Assembly (NCBI RefSeq): GCF_003945595.2
Contig: NW_024104765.1
Span: 620,001 to 684,000, forward strand
Length of the DNA stretch: 64,000 nucleotides
Origin: Pipra filicauda
Lineage: Eukaryota > Chordata > Aves > Passeriformes > Pipridae
Direction of reading: 5' to 3'
Part shown: positions 48,701 to 59,317 of the stretch, in pieces
Layout of the letters: each line of letters begins with the position of its first letter
Position numbering within the stretch: position 1 is the stretch's first letter
Program-made: the position numbers and the translations under genes
Notes under the pieces: generated by a model
What the model was told of the DNA's origin: nothing
The model's database searches: none
The model's input: the letters and a program-made list of their open reading frames with translations, nothing else

Positions 48701-51686
48701 CAGACACACTTGAGATGTAGTTTGCTTCCACAACTGCCCATCAATTGGTCAGCAGCTCCTGCAAAGTATCTCTGCGTCTCTCTGCAGTGATGAGAAACTA
48801 ACTGCTTCAATTCCCAGTAATGTACTACTTTGATTCCCAGTAGTAGCATCACAGAAACAGGTACAACAGTACAGAGAGGGGCCACATGAAGCAGATAGTG
48901 AAAGGAGTTTGCTGCAGAAGTGATGGGCGCTTGTGTCAAGGGGTGCTCACACTGTGATACGAGGGTTGCTGCACCAAGCTGGCCCTGCCTGCCCTGGGAC
49001 ATTGTGTACCAATGTGGAGAGGCATTCACCATGGCAGGCCTGGAGCAAGGTGTGCCTGTGGCATGTCAGCCATGTGGCTGGGAGCCAGAGAGATGACTCA
49101 CATGTTTTGCCCATTCCTCTGGTGGGAACTTTGCCTTTGAAGGACACAGATGCAGTCTCTATAATTTCGGTGCTTCAATGGGTTCTGAAACTCAAGTTTC
49201 CCTCAGAGCACCTGTTTGGAAGTGCAGAACACTTTTAGATTGTTTTGATAATGAACAACAAGACCCTGAAAGTCCTGTAACATGCTTGGCACAGCAGGAA
49301 ACATGTTTGATGGAGCTGTTGAGTTGCCAGCGTGACAAATTCTGCAACAGTTCCCAGCTCTTAAACCCAGGTCATGCAGTCTGGAAATGATCTGGAAGGC
49401 ATAACATGTCCAAAACCAAAAAAAAAAAAAGGTTTTTTAGCTGGATTGGTTCAGCCAGATCTGACTCATCAGGCAGGCATGCAAGCACTTGTGTTAGCAC
49501 TATGGAGGAGGCAGAATAGAGAGAAGGAACAAACTGCCAGAGGGCATGGGACCACAGAAAATGTTCATCAGCCCATGTTCTCATGCTTTGCCATTGTTCA
49601 CTTTCCTATGAAAAACGCTTTCCTATTCATTCCAACCTCCACACTGCTCTCTAGAAGGCAAGTGACATATTCCTTTTCGAGATTTCACTCTACACTTCCA
49701 TGGTCAGCAAAAGGATTTAAGTCTCAGCAGGGGCCAGCTGACACAGCCGCTAAGATTAGATCCCAAACAACTATTTAAAAGCCTCATGTAATCAGCAAGA
49801 AAGGGCAAAGAGCTAAAGTGTAAGAATAGAGCAGCACTGAGTTCGAACATACCCCATTCTTTCTTAGGATAGCCAGTAGCTTCATCGTGTCTGCAATAAT
49901 AAAATAAAGCATCTGCAGAACCAGTGGTATTTTGAATGGGATTAAAAAGAAATGAAATTACGGACACTCATTTCAAACCAGGACTGAATCTCTTGAATGA
50001 GAGACCCAATAGTTCTCTGATTATATCTGTTTAGGAGGTCAGATATTGGTCACTATAGGAGTGGTCCTTCCCAGCACCAGATGAAACCATTTTCTGCCTT
50101 GCCATTGAGGCAAATCAGTCTTTTAACTAAGCTAAACTAGATCCTCAGCTTTCCCAGGGGAAAATGAGTTAAGTGATTATTTGGGCTAAATGCCTAACTT
50201 ATTGGTGGATAATGTGGTCTTTTTTGAGTCTTTTGCTGGTAAGCTACTCTTCCTGCAACCTATCTGTAAGAACAGTAGACATGTGTATTTTTTCATCATA
50301 TGCACATAGGCACATACTGGTCAGCTTCAAGATCTTAAGTGAGGATCTCCAAAGATCAAAGTGGAAGCTTTTCTTAAAGAACAATTTGGGGTAAAAATGC
50401 AGATTTTTAAGCTATGCACAATTCACACTCAGTACAGGCAGAAAGCATCCAGATCCCTTTGCAAGTGCCTCATCATGGGAACTAACTCTTGGGTACAATA
50501 ATTTTGGCCATGTCCCTGTCAAGAAGCCCAGCAACAACTGCCAAGGAGAGAGTGAAGGGGAGGTTTGAACACGAAGCTTTCCTTCCCCTGAGACAAGCTT
50601 CCCAAGCTGTAAGGAGCTGCACCCCAGAAGGCTTTGCTCTTTAATCTCCTCCTAGGCTTGCTATGAAGTAGCAAATCCTCTCTCTTTGCCTCCTAGTCCA
50701 GATCAGTGTTTTGCAGTCCCTGGGTGCCCTGACCTTGCTGCTGCAGGCAGCTCAGGAGCATCAGTGGCTGCACGCAGAGATACAGTCCCTCCCTCTGCCA
50801 GAGCTATCAGGTTTTGCAAGGGCTATAATAAGAATGAGAAGTAAACCCCCTCAAATAAATAGGAAAAGATAAGGAGGCAGATAACTGTAATTCTCATGAC
50901 TGATAGTATTACTCAATTTAGACATTAAAATTCTAGTTAAAGATTTAAACCTTGGATTTACTGAGCATGCTTGTTATTAATTTTGCCTACTCAGACTACA
51001 CTGATAGCAGGTAGGTGTATAATTTTAAATGACTTTGAATTATATTGCAAGTATTGCAGAGACAATGATTATATTTTTTTTCCCAGGCAGCTGATGAAAG
51101 GCCTTACAGGATTTATTATTACCCTTCTGAAGGTTTGGGAGGAGTGTTTACTAGACGGATCCATAGCCTGTATAACTCCCCACATTCCTCTATTAAAATG
51201 ATACCCCTAATCCTTGTTCCGTAACTTAGAAATGACGCATAGCAGGTCCCCACCTCTGTATCATTACAGTCTTAATTCCTTTCTTTTCAGAGTTTCAACC
51301 AGAGAAGATTATTCTTCACTCCTCTTGCTGTGGTTTCTGCTCTCAGTCAGGTCACATAAATCACCTTTTTGGAGGACAGAGGCACCGTGGGGGAGTCCCC
51401 AGAGACCCTCACAACATTACACACACAGCAGCTCCAGGAACAGCCTGGCACAAAAAAGAACCAGAGAGTTTCCAGCTCCCTTCCATTCTCCCTCTCTTCA
51501 GCTTGATGGAAAGTGGGGTATCCCTGTTGTGCTGAGCCCTGGAAGGACTTTCAGTGAGATCTATCAGGAAAAAGAAGTGATTCAGACAACAATGTCAGGG
51601 CTTGATCCATCCAGATATGGCTACGAATGGCAGAAGAGGTTTCCCTTTAATGAAATCAGTGGCTGTGACATTGCTTCACATAATAC

Positions 51687-51745
51687 TAACAACAACAACA
51701 ATATAGTAATTATTATTATTATTAAAATAAAACAAAAAATAATAT
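51687..51745. repeat. (AAC)n/(ATT)n A/T-rich microsatellite
   Basis: AACAACAACAACAA, then an ATT run, then A-rich sequence ending in TAATATAAATG. Two long overlapping ORFs, one per strand, run through it (51214-51747 plus, 51676-52161 minus). Neither looks like a gene. Confidence 0.85.
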
Positions 51746-53097
51746 AAATGAAGATACTTATTTGGGGGAAAGCTTTTGAATGTGTGTGGCCTGTTTTCAA
51801 CATGCATACACATATTTGCATATCGGAGAAGGAAGAAAGCAATGTCAAAACAGCACCAGTGCAAGCAGTCAGGAAGCAACTGTCGGCAACAGTGAAAGCA
51901 GTTTTGCTCATTATGTTCTCTACCCCATCTACACACATATGGATAAATAAATTGTTTCACTCCCATGACAAGTCCATTGAGCTCCTGCCAGACTTTTGAA
52001 TTCTGCATTGACCCACCAAAATTCAAAATATATTTTCTTGGAGGTAAAACCCCCCAATGAATACAGAAACTGTTATTTATTCTGTCCCATCTTTGTTTTA
52101 ATGTCAGTGAAAATGCAAGTACATTGGAATATAAAATTGCACTTTCCAAATGCAAGCTCATAGTTCAAAAACCTGGGGTAAGACATCATCTCTGCTGAAG
52201 TCAATAAAAAATTCCAACGGACTTTATTGAGACAGGATTCAATAGCTTAAAATGCTTTAACATTAAACTGAGTACTGCTTGAAATACCAAAGATGATTTA
52301 TTGGAAAGCAATACCAGGGCATGTCATGCCTCGTCATTAGGATTACCTTGGACTCATTATCACTTTTTCTCCTAACTGAATTTCAAAGAGCAGTATTAGA
52401 TGGCTGCCCATATTAAGGAGTCCTGTTAAAGGCAATCGTGCTTCGTATATTATACTGCTATTTAAAGAAAACTCTTTATATCAACTACCTAAAAAGACAA
52501 ATGCACAAAGAATGGAGGAAGACATATATTCTAAAGTGTCAAATAAAACTCCCCACCCTATGCTTTCTTAAACACAGTCAAAATTACTTTTTTCTCTTCT
52601 ACTATAAACTGTTCCCTGATATGATGATTAATTTTTCAATCAAGTCAAAGCTGGACTTTCACTGAAGACAAAACTTTAAAAAAAAAAAACCCAACAAAAT
52701 GAAGATGTTTTATTGATGATGTGTGTGCATGATGATATTGTAACTTCTTAAAACATCTGTCAGAAGAGTGGAAACAATAACAGATGTTAATATGAAAGGC
52801 TGAAACAACAACAGTACATTTGCCTGCACATTTCCTGAGCCGGTATAACATGGGAAAGCACTTGCTTGGAAAGCTGTCATTATTTCCTCTTGTGTTGTTT
52901 AGAATAGACTTATAAATGCAGTCAGGTGTTACCATCAGGAGGAGCTGACAGTTTGTGGCAGTATAACCCTTGTCTTCCAGTGAGCAGGGAAATACAGTGG
53001 GAATTGTTTCCTGGTTGCCTTGAAAGTGACAGCTTTTAGCAGAAATATTCAGACTTCTTAAATGTAGTATGCAGTTAAAGATTAAGAGCTAATCTTT

Positions 53098-53259
53098 TAT
53101 TCCTAGTTGCTTTTGCATTGCCAAGACTTTCTCAATTCACCAGTGACCTAATTTTTAAAAATAAAAGTATTGTGACATATTCCTAGTTGCTTTTGCATTG
53201 CCAAGACTTTCTCAATTCACCAGTGACCTAATTTTTAAAAATAAAAGTATTGTGACATA
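53098..53259. repeat. Perfect 80-bp tandem duplication
   Basis: The unit at 53098-53177 is repeated exactly at 53178-53257, with two more matching bases. It begins TATTCCTAGTTGC and ends AAGTATTGTGACA. There are no mismatches between the copies. Confidence 0.98.
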
Positions 53260-53286
53260 GCTATGATCCAAAGCCTTGGCAGTGTG

Positions 53287-53351
53287 AGATTCATGTTTGA
53301 ACTTGATGATCCTAGAGGTCTTTTCCAACCTAAATGATTCTGATTCTATGA
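53287..53351 (+). mobile_element. Short CR1-type 3' end
   Basis: TTGATGATCCTAGAGGTC, TTTTCCAACC and a tail of GATTCTGATTCTATGA indicate the 3' tip of a CR1, or of a SINE that borrowed a CR1 tail. It begins 27 bp after the 80-bp tandem duplication. Confidence 0.7.
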
Positions 53352-54204
53352 CATACTCACTTCATCCCCTAAGGATGTTTTCAGACCACAGATGTGAACA
53401 AGGAAAATTGCCCAACTAACATGAGTTTATGCCATGTGGAAAACTGATCCTCTGAATTAGGCAGGGACCTTTCTACAGCATTTAGTGGGATATTTCAACC
53501 CTTTCTTTCCGTTGTGGATGAGCAGCAGTAAGAGCACTTTAGTGCGACCCGTAGGCAGTGGCAAGGCTTAGCTTGCTCTCCCTGCACAGCCTCTGTACAT
53601 CCCTGTTGGACCACTTCATCTTCCACTCCCTACACCCATAACTCTTCCCCCACTGGCACTGACCAAAACCAGACTGTCTCAAGTTCTTGAGTACATTCAC
53701 AAACCCCAGTAACTAATTTAGATCATTGTTGCTGTTGGCAGCACTATTTTAGTTTGTATTCCTTTCTTCTGCTCTTTTGTGTTTTGTTTTTACAAACTAT
53801 ATGGGTTTCTTTTAATGTGACATCTCTGTGCAAACGTATGCATCTAAGGAAGGCAAAAGAAATTTATTGCATTTTGGCTAATACAGAGGAAAGGGGAAAT
53901 TGCCTACATAATGAAACAGGAGATGCAGTTTTAACTGTGTCGTTTCTCTCTCGTCTCCATAGTGCTGAATACACAAATATAAAATATATAATCTACCTCC
54001 TCCTTCAAACATATCAACGTACAATTAAAACCCACAAAGCTTGACAACCTGTTGTCAAGTTGTTTAAGCAGTTGTTTCAGAATCTGACAGACAAACTTAT
54101 AAACAAAACGTAGAGCACCAGATTGTGGAATGAGGCAGCATTATCACATGGCTTCCTCAGTTATCTCAAAATTTGAAAAACAAAAAAGCAGAGGAATACT
54201 TTTT

Positions 54205-57200
54205 GTCCTTGAATAAATAACAGTTTAATTACATTATAGAAATAAAATATGATATGGTAGGAATACACTGAAAATCTTACAGAAATACTATTCTGCTACT
54301 GGTAGGTAAATGGTCAAAACTACTTTTCATGACAATCTGAACAGTACTTGTGTACAAACTATTATACAGGTTGCTAATGAAAAATATTCCAACAGTTGCA
54401 AGGATGTTACCAGCTGAAACAAACATCTAATGATACAATATTCTTCTAAGAGGAAGTAATAATGTTAGATTTACAGACAATAAAGAGTTATGTTCTCCAC
54501 TTCAAAACACTGGAAATAAAAAACTCAGGTAATTCTATTTCTTTACCTCATATTCTCACAAGGAAAGATTTTCCTTTCACTATGAAATAGCATCCCAAGA
54601 GACCCTGGAAACAGTTTATTCAAAGGTAGTATTTGAGATGTCACAGCAACTTCAACAATTTTCCTAGTCTACAATTACAGACTTTTTAGGCCACTGCTTG
54701 TACAGATGACTTTTTCTCACTTATTTACATACATTCAACCCAATAACAGCAGGTAAAATGCACTGCCTATCTCACAATAGACATACTAAAATTTTCATCA
54801 AAAGGCCAGTGCAAGAAGATGTGGATAGTGATTGCACAGCATTGAGGAGATTATATTATACAAATATACAATCAGACTGTTGAGAATCTAACTCTGCACG
54901 CATGTGACACAGATGGTCTTCTCGGTAGATACGTGACACTCGGAGTTAGTACACAGACGTAACTGCAACAAGGGTTGGTTGGTTGATGAGGATGGTGTGG
55001 GTGGCCATGGAACACAATATCGTTTGGCTGTGCTATCACTAAGTGAGGGTAGGCAACTGCAAAGTAGGAATACCTAAAGCTGAAGTTTAAGTACAGCTTT
55101 TCTTGGAACGGCAGCAGATTTTTCTAATGAAAGAATAGTTCTACTTAGTGTGCAACATGTAAGGAAATTGTTGCCGACTCTTAATAAATGGTTCTAAGTG
55201 AACCGATGCAGTTCCCAGAGCTTTAGAAAAACTCATTATGCAAATAAATGATGATGATAGACACTAACGTTTCACAGGATGCTATTTCTTATTATATCAG
55301 TAAGCACCAAGTTAAGTGCCAAGACAGCCCCATTGTCCCATGACTTATCATGTAAAATTTAGAACTTGAATGCACAATGAAAGTCCACAAAGTTTGCATT
55401 TAATTCACAAGAAGACAGTTTCAAAAATGGCTCTTAAAATACCATTACATTTCAAATGGGCTTTCCCCCCCTCCTCCCAGAGGACTGCTTTAGAATGGAT
55501 TAGACCTAGATATAAGAAAGATCCTTCAGGAGGACTTGTACAACCTCTGGGAGTCCTCTGCAATACGCAGGTTTTGGCTGAGTGTGGTGGGCCTCTTGAG
55601 AGCGTGGTGCCCTGCCTTCTCACCCAAGTAAACTGCAGGGGGAGGTGGGTGGAGGAGGAAAGTACCCCTGCCTCTTCCAGCTGTTGCTCAGAACGTGACC
55701 TGATCTGATCTTTGAAATGTCACCACTCATCAAGCCTGAACTTGGAGCCACTTGCATCCCTGCGGAGTCACTGGCTGAAATGGGCTGGGCTGCTCTGGCC
55801 TGCACTGAGGCATTAGAAATGTCCCAGGAATGTCATGGCAGCCAGAGCCCCTGGACTGCTGCCCTCCCTCCCCCTCTACGTAAGACCAACGACGAGCGGC
55901 AGGGCAGCGTGGATTTTGTTCCACTCACCCTGTGCCAGGGAGAAAGTCACCCCTGTTGTGGCAAGTGTCAGGCCACTAGAAGGCTAAGCTGTGTTTGCAG
56001 CTATTTTGGCAGAAATCAGTCAGAAGGGTGAGGGAACAGTCCAAAAAAGCAAGGCAGCAGAGAAGAGGACCCTAGACCTTCTGACTCAGAACAGAATTAC
56101 AGAATATCCATGCTTCAAAGACTATCTCGTAATATGTTCCTTGTGACAGTCTCAGGTGGCAGAAACTATCCCACCGTGGAACAGAGTCACCATCTTCCTT
56201 CAATAGCTTCTTCCTTGAAGCTGGTAGTGTCAAACCTTGTCACTGGTTTCAGCGAGACTCACCTCATTTCAAGCTATCAGATTTGACTACTGACAGCCTT
56301 AAAACAAACTATCATTTACTTCTGGCTTTCTCAGTTTTCAGGAACACCATTGACAGCCACAGCAGTTGTCAGTGCGGGCTCATTCCATGCTCTGCCTCTT
56401 TTTTCCCCTTATTCCCAAGAGCAACTGAAAGGTTGCTTTCTCTAAGACATTGATATACATCTCAGAGTGGATCGAGATGTTCTTAATATGGTACTTTCAT
56501 CAGTAATCAGTTGGAAGAACTCAATTTTAGAAATAGAATTCATGTGCAAAGCGTGCAACAAGAAATACAGTTACATTTGGTTATAGTGTCCTATCTTAGT
56601 TATGCTACCATGACTCACACTGATTAGTACACTTACACACACACGCACACGCAAACACACGTACACACACAGATATTTATTTATATACACGCTCACACAA
56701 TAAGAAAATGTCTAAGTCTGACAATATTTCCTCCTCTTTTAGTGAAGACGGAAGTTTGGCATCTCAGGCTCTGAATCTGCTTAAACCTGGGATACAGGAA
56801 TGTGACACACTTCAAATATACATCAACTGCACAGTGATAACATGGCACTTTGAGTCTGACACATGCTGTCTTCAGTGGTCCAGCACCAGCACGTGGCTTA
56901 AAACCAGTTACCCATTAAAGGAGCCAATATCCGGGACATTTGCTTTTCAGTGTTCGTATTCACGCAACACCCAAGAGCGGGGCAATAGTCTATGCAACCA
57001 TAAACATCCTTCTGCATAAATGCAGTGGTATTTAAAAGTCTGAACCAGTGCTTTCCTTTCTCATATTCCTCCTCTATTCCTATGTTGCTGTTACTCTCAT
57101 ATGCATGTGAAAATAAAAGGTAGTTGGGAAATAATTTTAGTAGAACACAAAGCCTCTCCTCTAAGTCCACAGAAGACCACTAAAAGTATAAAATTTCAGA

Positions 57201-57834
57201 GGAATTCTTCAAATACAGTAAGTGTTTTCAATGGGATTTACATATCACGTTTCACATTATTTTCACAGAAGTCTACCTTATCACTTTGTTTAATTAGACA
57301 AATATCAATAACACGTAATAAAACAGCATACAATTCACAGGACACGACACATTTTACAAAACCTCTAAAACTCAGCACTGCCGCGTTTGGAAAAAATCAG
57401 AAACTCCTATTACAGACATGAAATACACTTCACATGGAAATGAACATCATGATTACAAGGCTTTTTTTTCTTATTTGATGGTATTGGTTTAGAATGCATT
57501 ATTTTTCAATTAGGTTTCACAATTTTTCTTCACACTCCAAAAGAAACCATTGCTAACCTGGTATTTTCTCTGTGCTCTTTCAGGAAACATTATTATTCAG
57601 TAAACACTTTTTGAGAAAAAACTTGTGAAAATTTAGCTTGAACACCTAATTGTAAAACCTGAAGAACTGGCTGATGGTAATGCTCTTAACACAATCATTG
57701 CTCAGCTTACAATGACAAACCAAAAAATATTACAGGAGGGTACAAACACGTTAAGCCATGGGTTTGGTTTTCTCTGTTGTTGATTTTTTTTTTTTAAACT
57801 AACTCCTTCTCTCCCAAGCTGAGAAGTTTCTGAC
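54205..57834 (-). other. CNR1: Probable CNR1 3'UTR
   Basis: No gene is recognisable for about 3.6 kb below the CNR1 stop, and CNR1 mRNAs are known for a multi-kilobase 3'UTR in the same exon. Candidate minus-strand poly(A) signals are AATAAA at 56676-56681 and 54615-54620, and ATTAAA at 54224-54229. The last is followed downstream by a T-rich, GT-containing stretch around 54160-54190, so I place the distal end near 54205. The UTR holds a CA/TG repeat and many AT-rich stretches. The 3' limit is inferred. Confidence 0.55.
56633..56671. repeat. Imperfect (CA)n microsatellite in the CNR1 3'UTR
   Basis: Runs of ACAC interrupted by ACGC, GCAA and GTAC. In the CNR1 transcript sense it reads as (TG)n, ahead of an internal AATAAA at 56676-56681 on the plus-strand map. 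Confidence 0.8.
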
Positions 57835-59256
57835 TTACAATGCTTCAGCAGTTGTGTCTGTGGAGACAGACATGGTAACTTTGGCAATCTTAACTGTGCT
57901 CTTAATGCAGCTCTCGGCAGCCCTGTGCACGTTCCCCGCGTTGTTGGCGTGTTTGTGCTGGCAGTCAGACTCCATGCTGTTATCAAGGGGCTGTGCCGTT
58001 CCTTTGCAGGTGGGGAACATGCTGCGGAAGGCATGTCGCAAGTCCTTGCTCCTCAGAGCATAGATGATGGGATTCACTGTTGAATTCAGCAAACAGAGCA
58101 TGCTACAGAAGGCAAAGACAGTCTTGATAAGCTTGTTCATTTTCCCAAAGACATCATACACCATGATGGCGAGGAGAGGGCCCCAGCATATGATTAAAAC
58201 GACTAGAATAAGGACCAAGGTTTTGGCTAACCTGATGTCCATACGAGTTTGATCAGGCCTAGTGATCTGTACCTTACCATCCTCTGTTGACTGAACGATT
58301 ATGCTTTTCTGTGTGCCCCGCTGAAGCATGCGAACAGCATGGCTGTGAGCCTTCCACAGTATGTACATGTAGGCATAGACAATGAACAACAAGAGGACGC
58401 TGGTGACCCCAATCCAGAACATCAGGTACGTCTCATCGATGAGAGGGAATATGTCCGAACAAACAGAATTGAGCTTTTTGCAGTTCCAGCCGAGCAGAGG
58501 AAGAACGGCTATTACAATAGCAATGGTCCACATCACACAAAATGCTACGACAGCCTTTGGTCGGGTAACAATCCTTTTGTAAGCTAGTGGCCTGTGTATA
58601 GATATGTATCGGTCTATTGCCGTGAGGAAAAGGCTACCTACGGAGGCGGTGAAGGAGGCTGTAACTCCACCCAGTTTGAACAAGAAGACGTTGGGGCTAT
58701 CCTTCCGGTGGAAAACATGGAAATCCACAAAACTGTAGACAAAAATGACACTGCCCAGGAGGTCGGCCACAGCCAGGCTGCCAATGAAATGGTAGGAGGG
58801 TCTACACCGGAGACTTCGGGAGTGGAGGATGACACACAGAACGAGGAGGTTCTCTAGGACCGTGAAGGTGCCCAGGGTGAGCGACAGCACAGCGATGGCC
58901 AGCTGCTGGCTGGGGTTCAGGATCATAAAGCACTCCATATCCATAAAGTTCTCCCCGCATTGTATATTCTCCTCATTATCCTTAAGTGTGGACAGGGACT
59001 TGTTGTAAAACTCTGTGATGTTGACCTGATCTGAGGGAATAATGCTCAACAGGGGATCATCTCCTGTAGTCATTTTTTCTTGGAAAGGATCACCCCTGAA
59101 GGAGGAAAGAGGGAACTTCTGGGGGTAGTACCCCAGCTTGGATGCCATGTCGCCTTTCATGTCTTCGTACTGGATGTCGTTGGAGGCCACGTAAAGGAGA
59201 TCTGTCGTGATTGTTCGGAAAGTTGTATCTGCGAGGCCATCTAGGATTGACTTCAT
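57835..59256 (-). CDS. CNR1: Cannabinoid receptor 1 (class A GPCR), complete intronless coding sequence
   Basis: Encodes a 473-residue Gi/o-coupled endocannabinoid receptor of the neuronal plasma membrane (ligands anandamide and 2-AG). Seen in the sequence: a long N-terminus with N-glycosylation sequons at N79 (NIT) and N85 (NKS) and the N-terminal cysteine pair C100/C109; seven membrane segments at about 118-143, 154-177, 189-213, 234-256, 275-300, 344-368 and 377-400; D165 (2.50), K194 (3.28 ligand lysine), DRY at 215-217, the extracellular loop 2 pair C259/C266, CWGP at 357-360, S385 and NPIIY at 395-399; helix 8 followed by palmitoylation-type C417. The family is usually 472-473 residues, so this is full length with no breaks. 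The start has G at -3 and matches the conserved family N-terminus. Compared with the human protein as I recall it, there are two extra residues near 71-74 and one fewer near 428. It is convergent with the SPACA1 remnant. Identification is essentially certain. Confidence 0.99.
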   Translation of the reverse strand: MKSILDGLADTTFRTITTDLLYVASNDIQYEDMKGDMASKLGYYPQKFPLSSFRGDPFQEKMTTGDDPLLSIIPSDQVNITEFYNKSLSTLKDNEENIQCGENFMDMECFMILNPSQQLAIAVLSLTLGTFTVLENLLVLCVILHSRSLRCRPSYHFIGSLAVADLLGSVIFVYSFVDFHVFHRKDSPNVFLFKLGGVTASFTASVGSLFLTAIDRYISIHRPLAYKRIVTRPKAVVAFCVMWTIAIVIAVLPLLGWNCKKLNSVCSDIFPLIDETYLMFWIGVTSVLLLFIVYAYMYILWKAHSHAVRMLQRGTQKSIIVQSTEDGKVQITRPDQTRMDIRLAKTLVLILVVLIICWGPLLAIMVYDVFGKMNKLIKTVFAFCSMLCLLNSTVNPIIYALRSKDLRHAFRSMFPTCKGTAQPLDNSMESDCQHKHANNAGNVHRAAESCIKSTVKIAKVTMSVSTDTTAEAL

Positions 59257-59317
59257 AACCCCAGTCTTGTTGGTTTCAGAGAGACTTGGGGGACAGAAAA
59301 ATGCATCGGAGGAAATC
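59257..59317 (-). promoter_or_regulatory. CNR1: CNR1 5'UTR segment of the coding exon, with splice acceptor and uORF
   Basis: On the minus strand a pyrimidine-rich stretch ending CCCATATAG precedes GATTTCC, placing a 3' splice site at 59318-59319 and leaving 61 nt of 5'UTR before the ATG. This agrees with the known family architecture, in which upstream non-coding exons are spliced to one coding exon. Within it an ATG at 59304-59306 opens a 17-codon frame whose TGA (59253-59255) overlaps the CNR1 ATG as ATGA. The uATG context is weak (C at -3, C at +4). The acceptor is inferred from sequence only. Confidence 0.7.

Larger units (their letters stand above)
36151..53097. other. Convergent intergenic region, outside the repeats listed
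   Basis: Apart from the annotated CR1 fragments (37430, 42282, 45380), low-complexity tracts (38833, 42548, 51687) and a very short TG run at 36498-36511, no gene, RNA or further repeat family is recognised. The longest ORF (177 codons at 51214-51747, plus) ends inside a microsatellite. Confidence 0.5.

Noticed and set aside
51214..52161. Long overlapping ORFs of 177 codons (plus) and 161 codons (minus)
   Set aside because: Both run through an AAC/ATT microsatellite, giving Asn and Ile runs, overlap each other, show no domain and no splice-site context. Treated as chance.
57854..58857. Plus-strand ORFs opposite CNR1
   Set aside because: Shadows of the strongly conserved minus-strand coding sequence.
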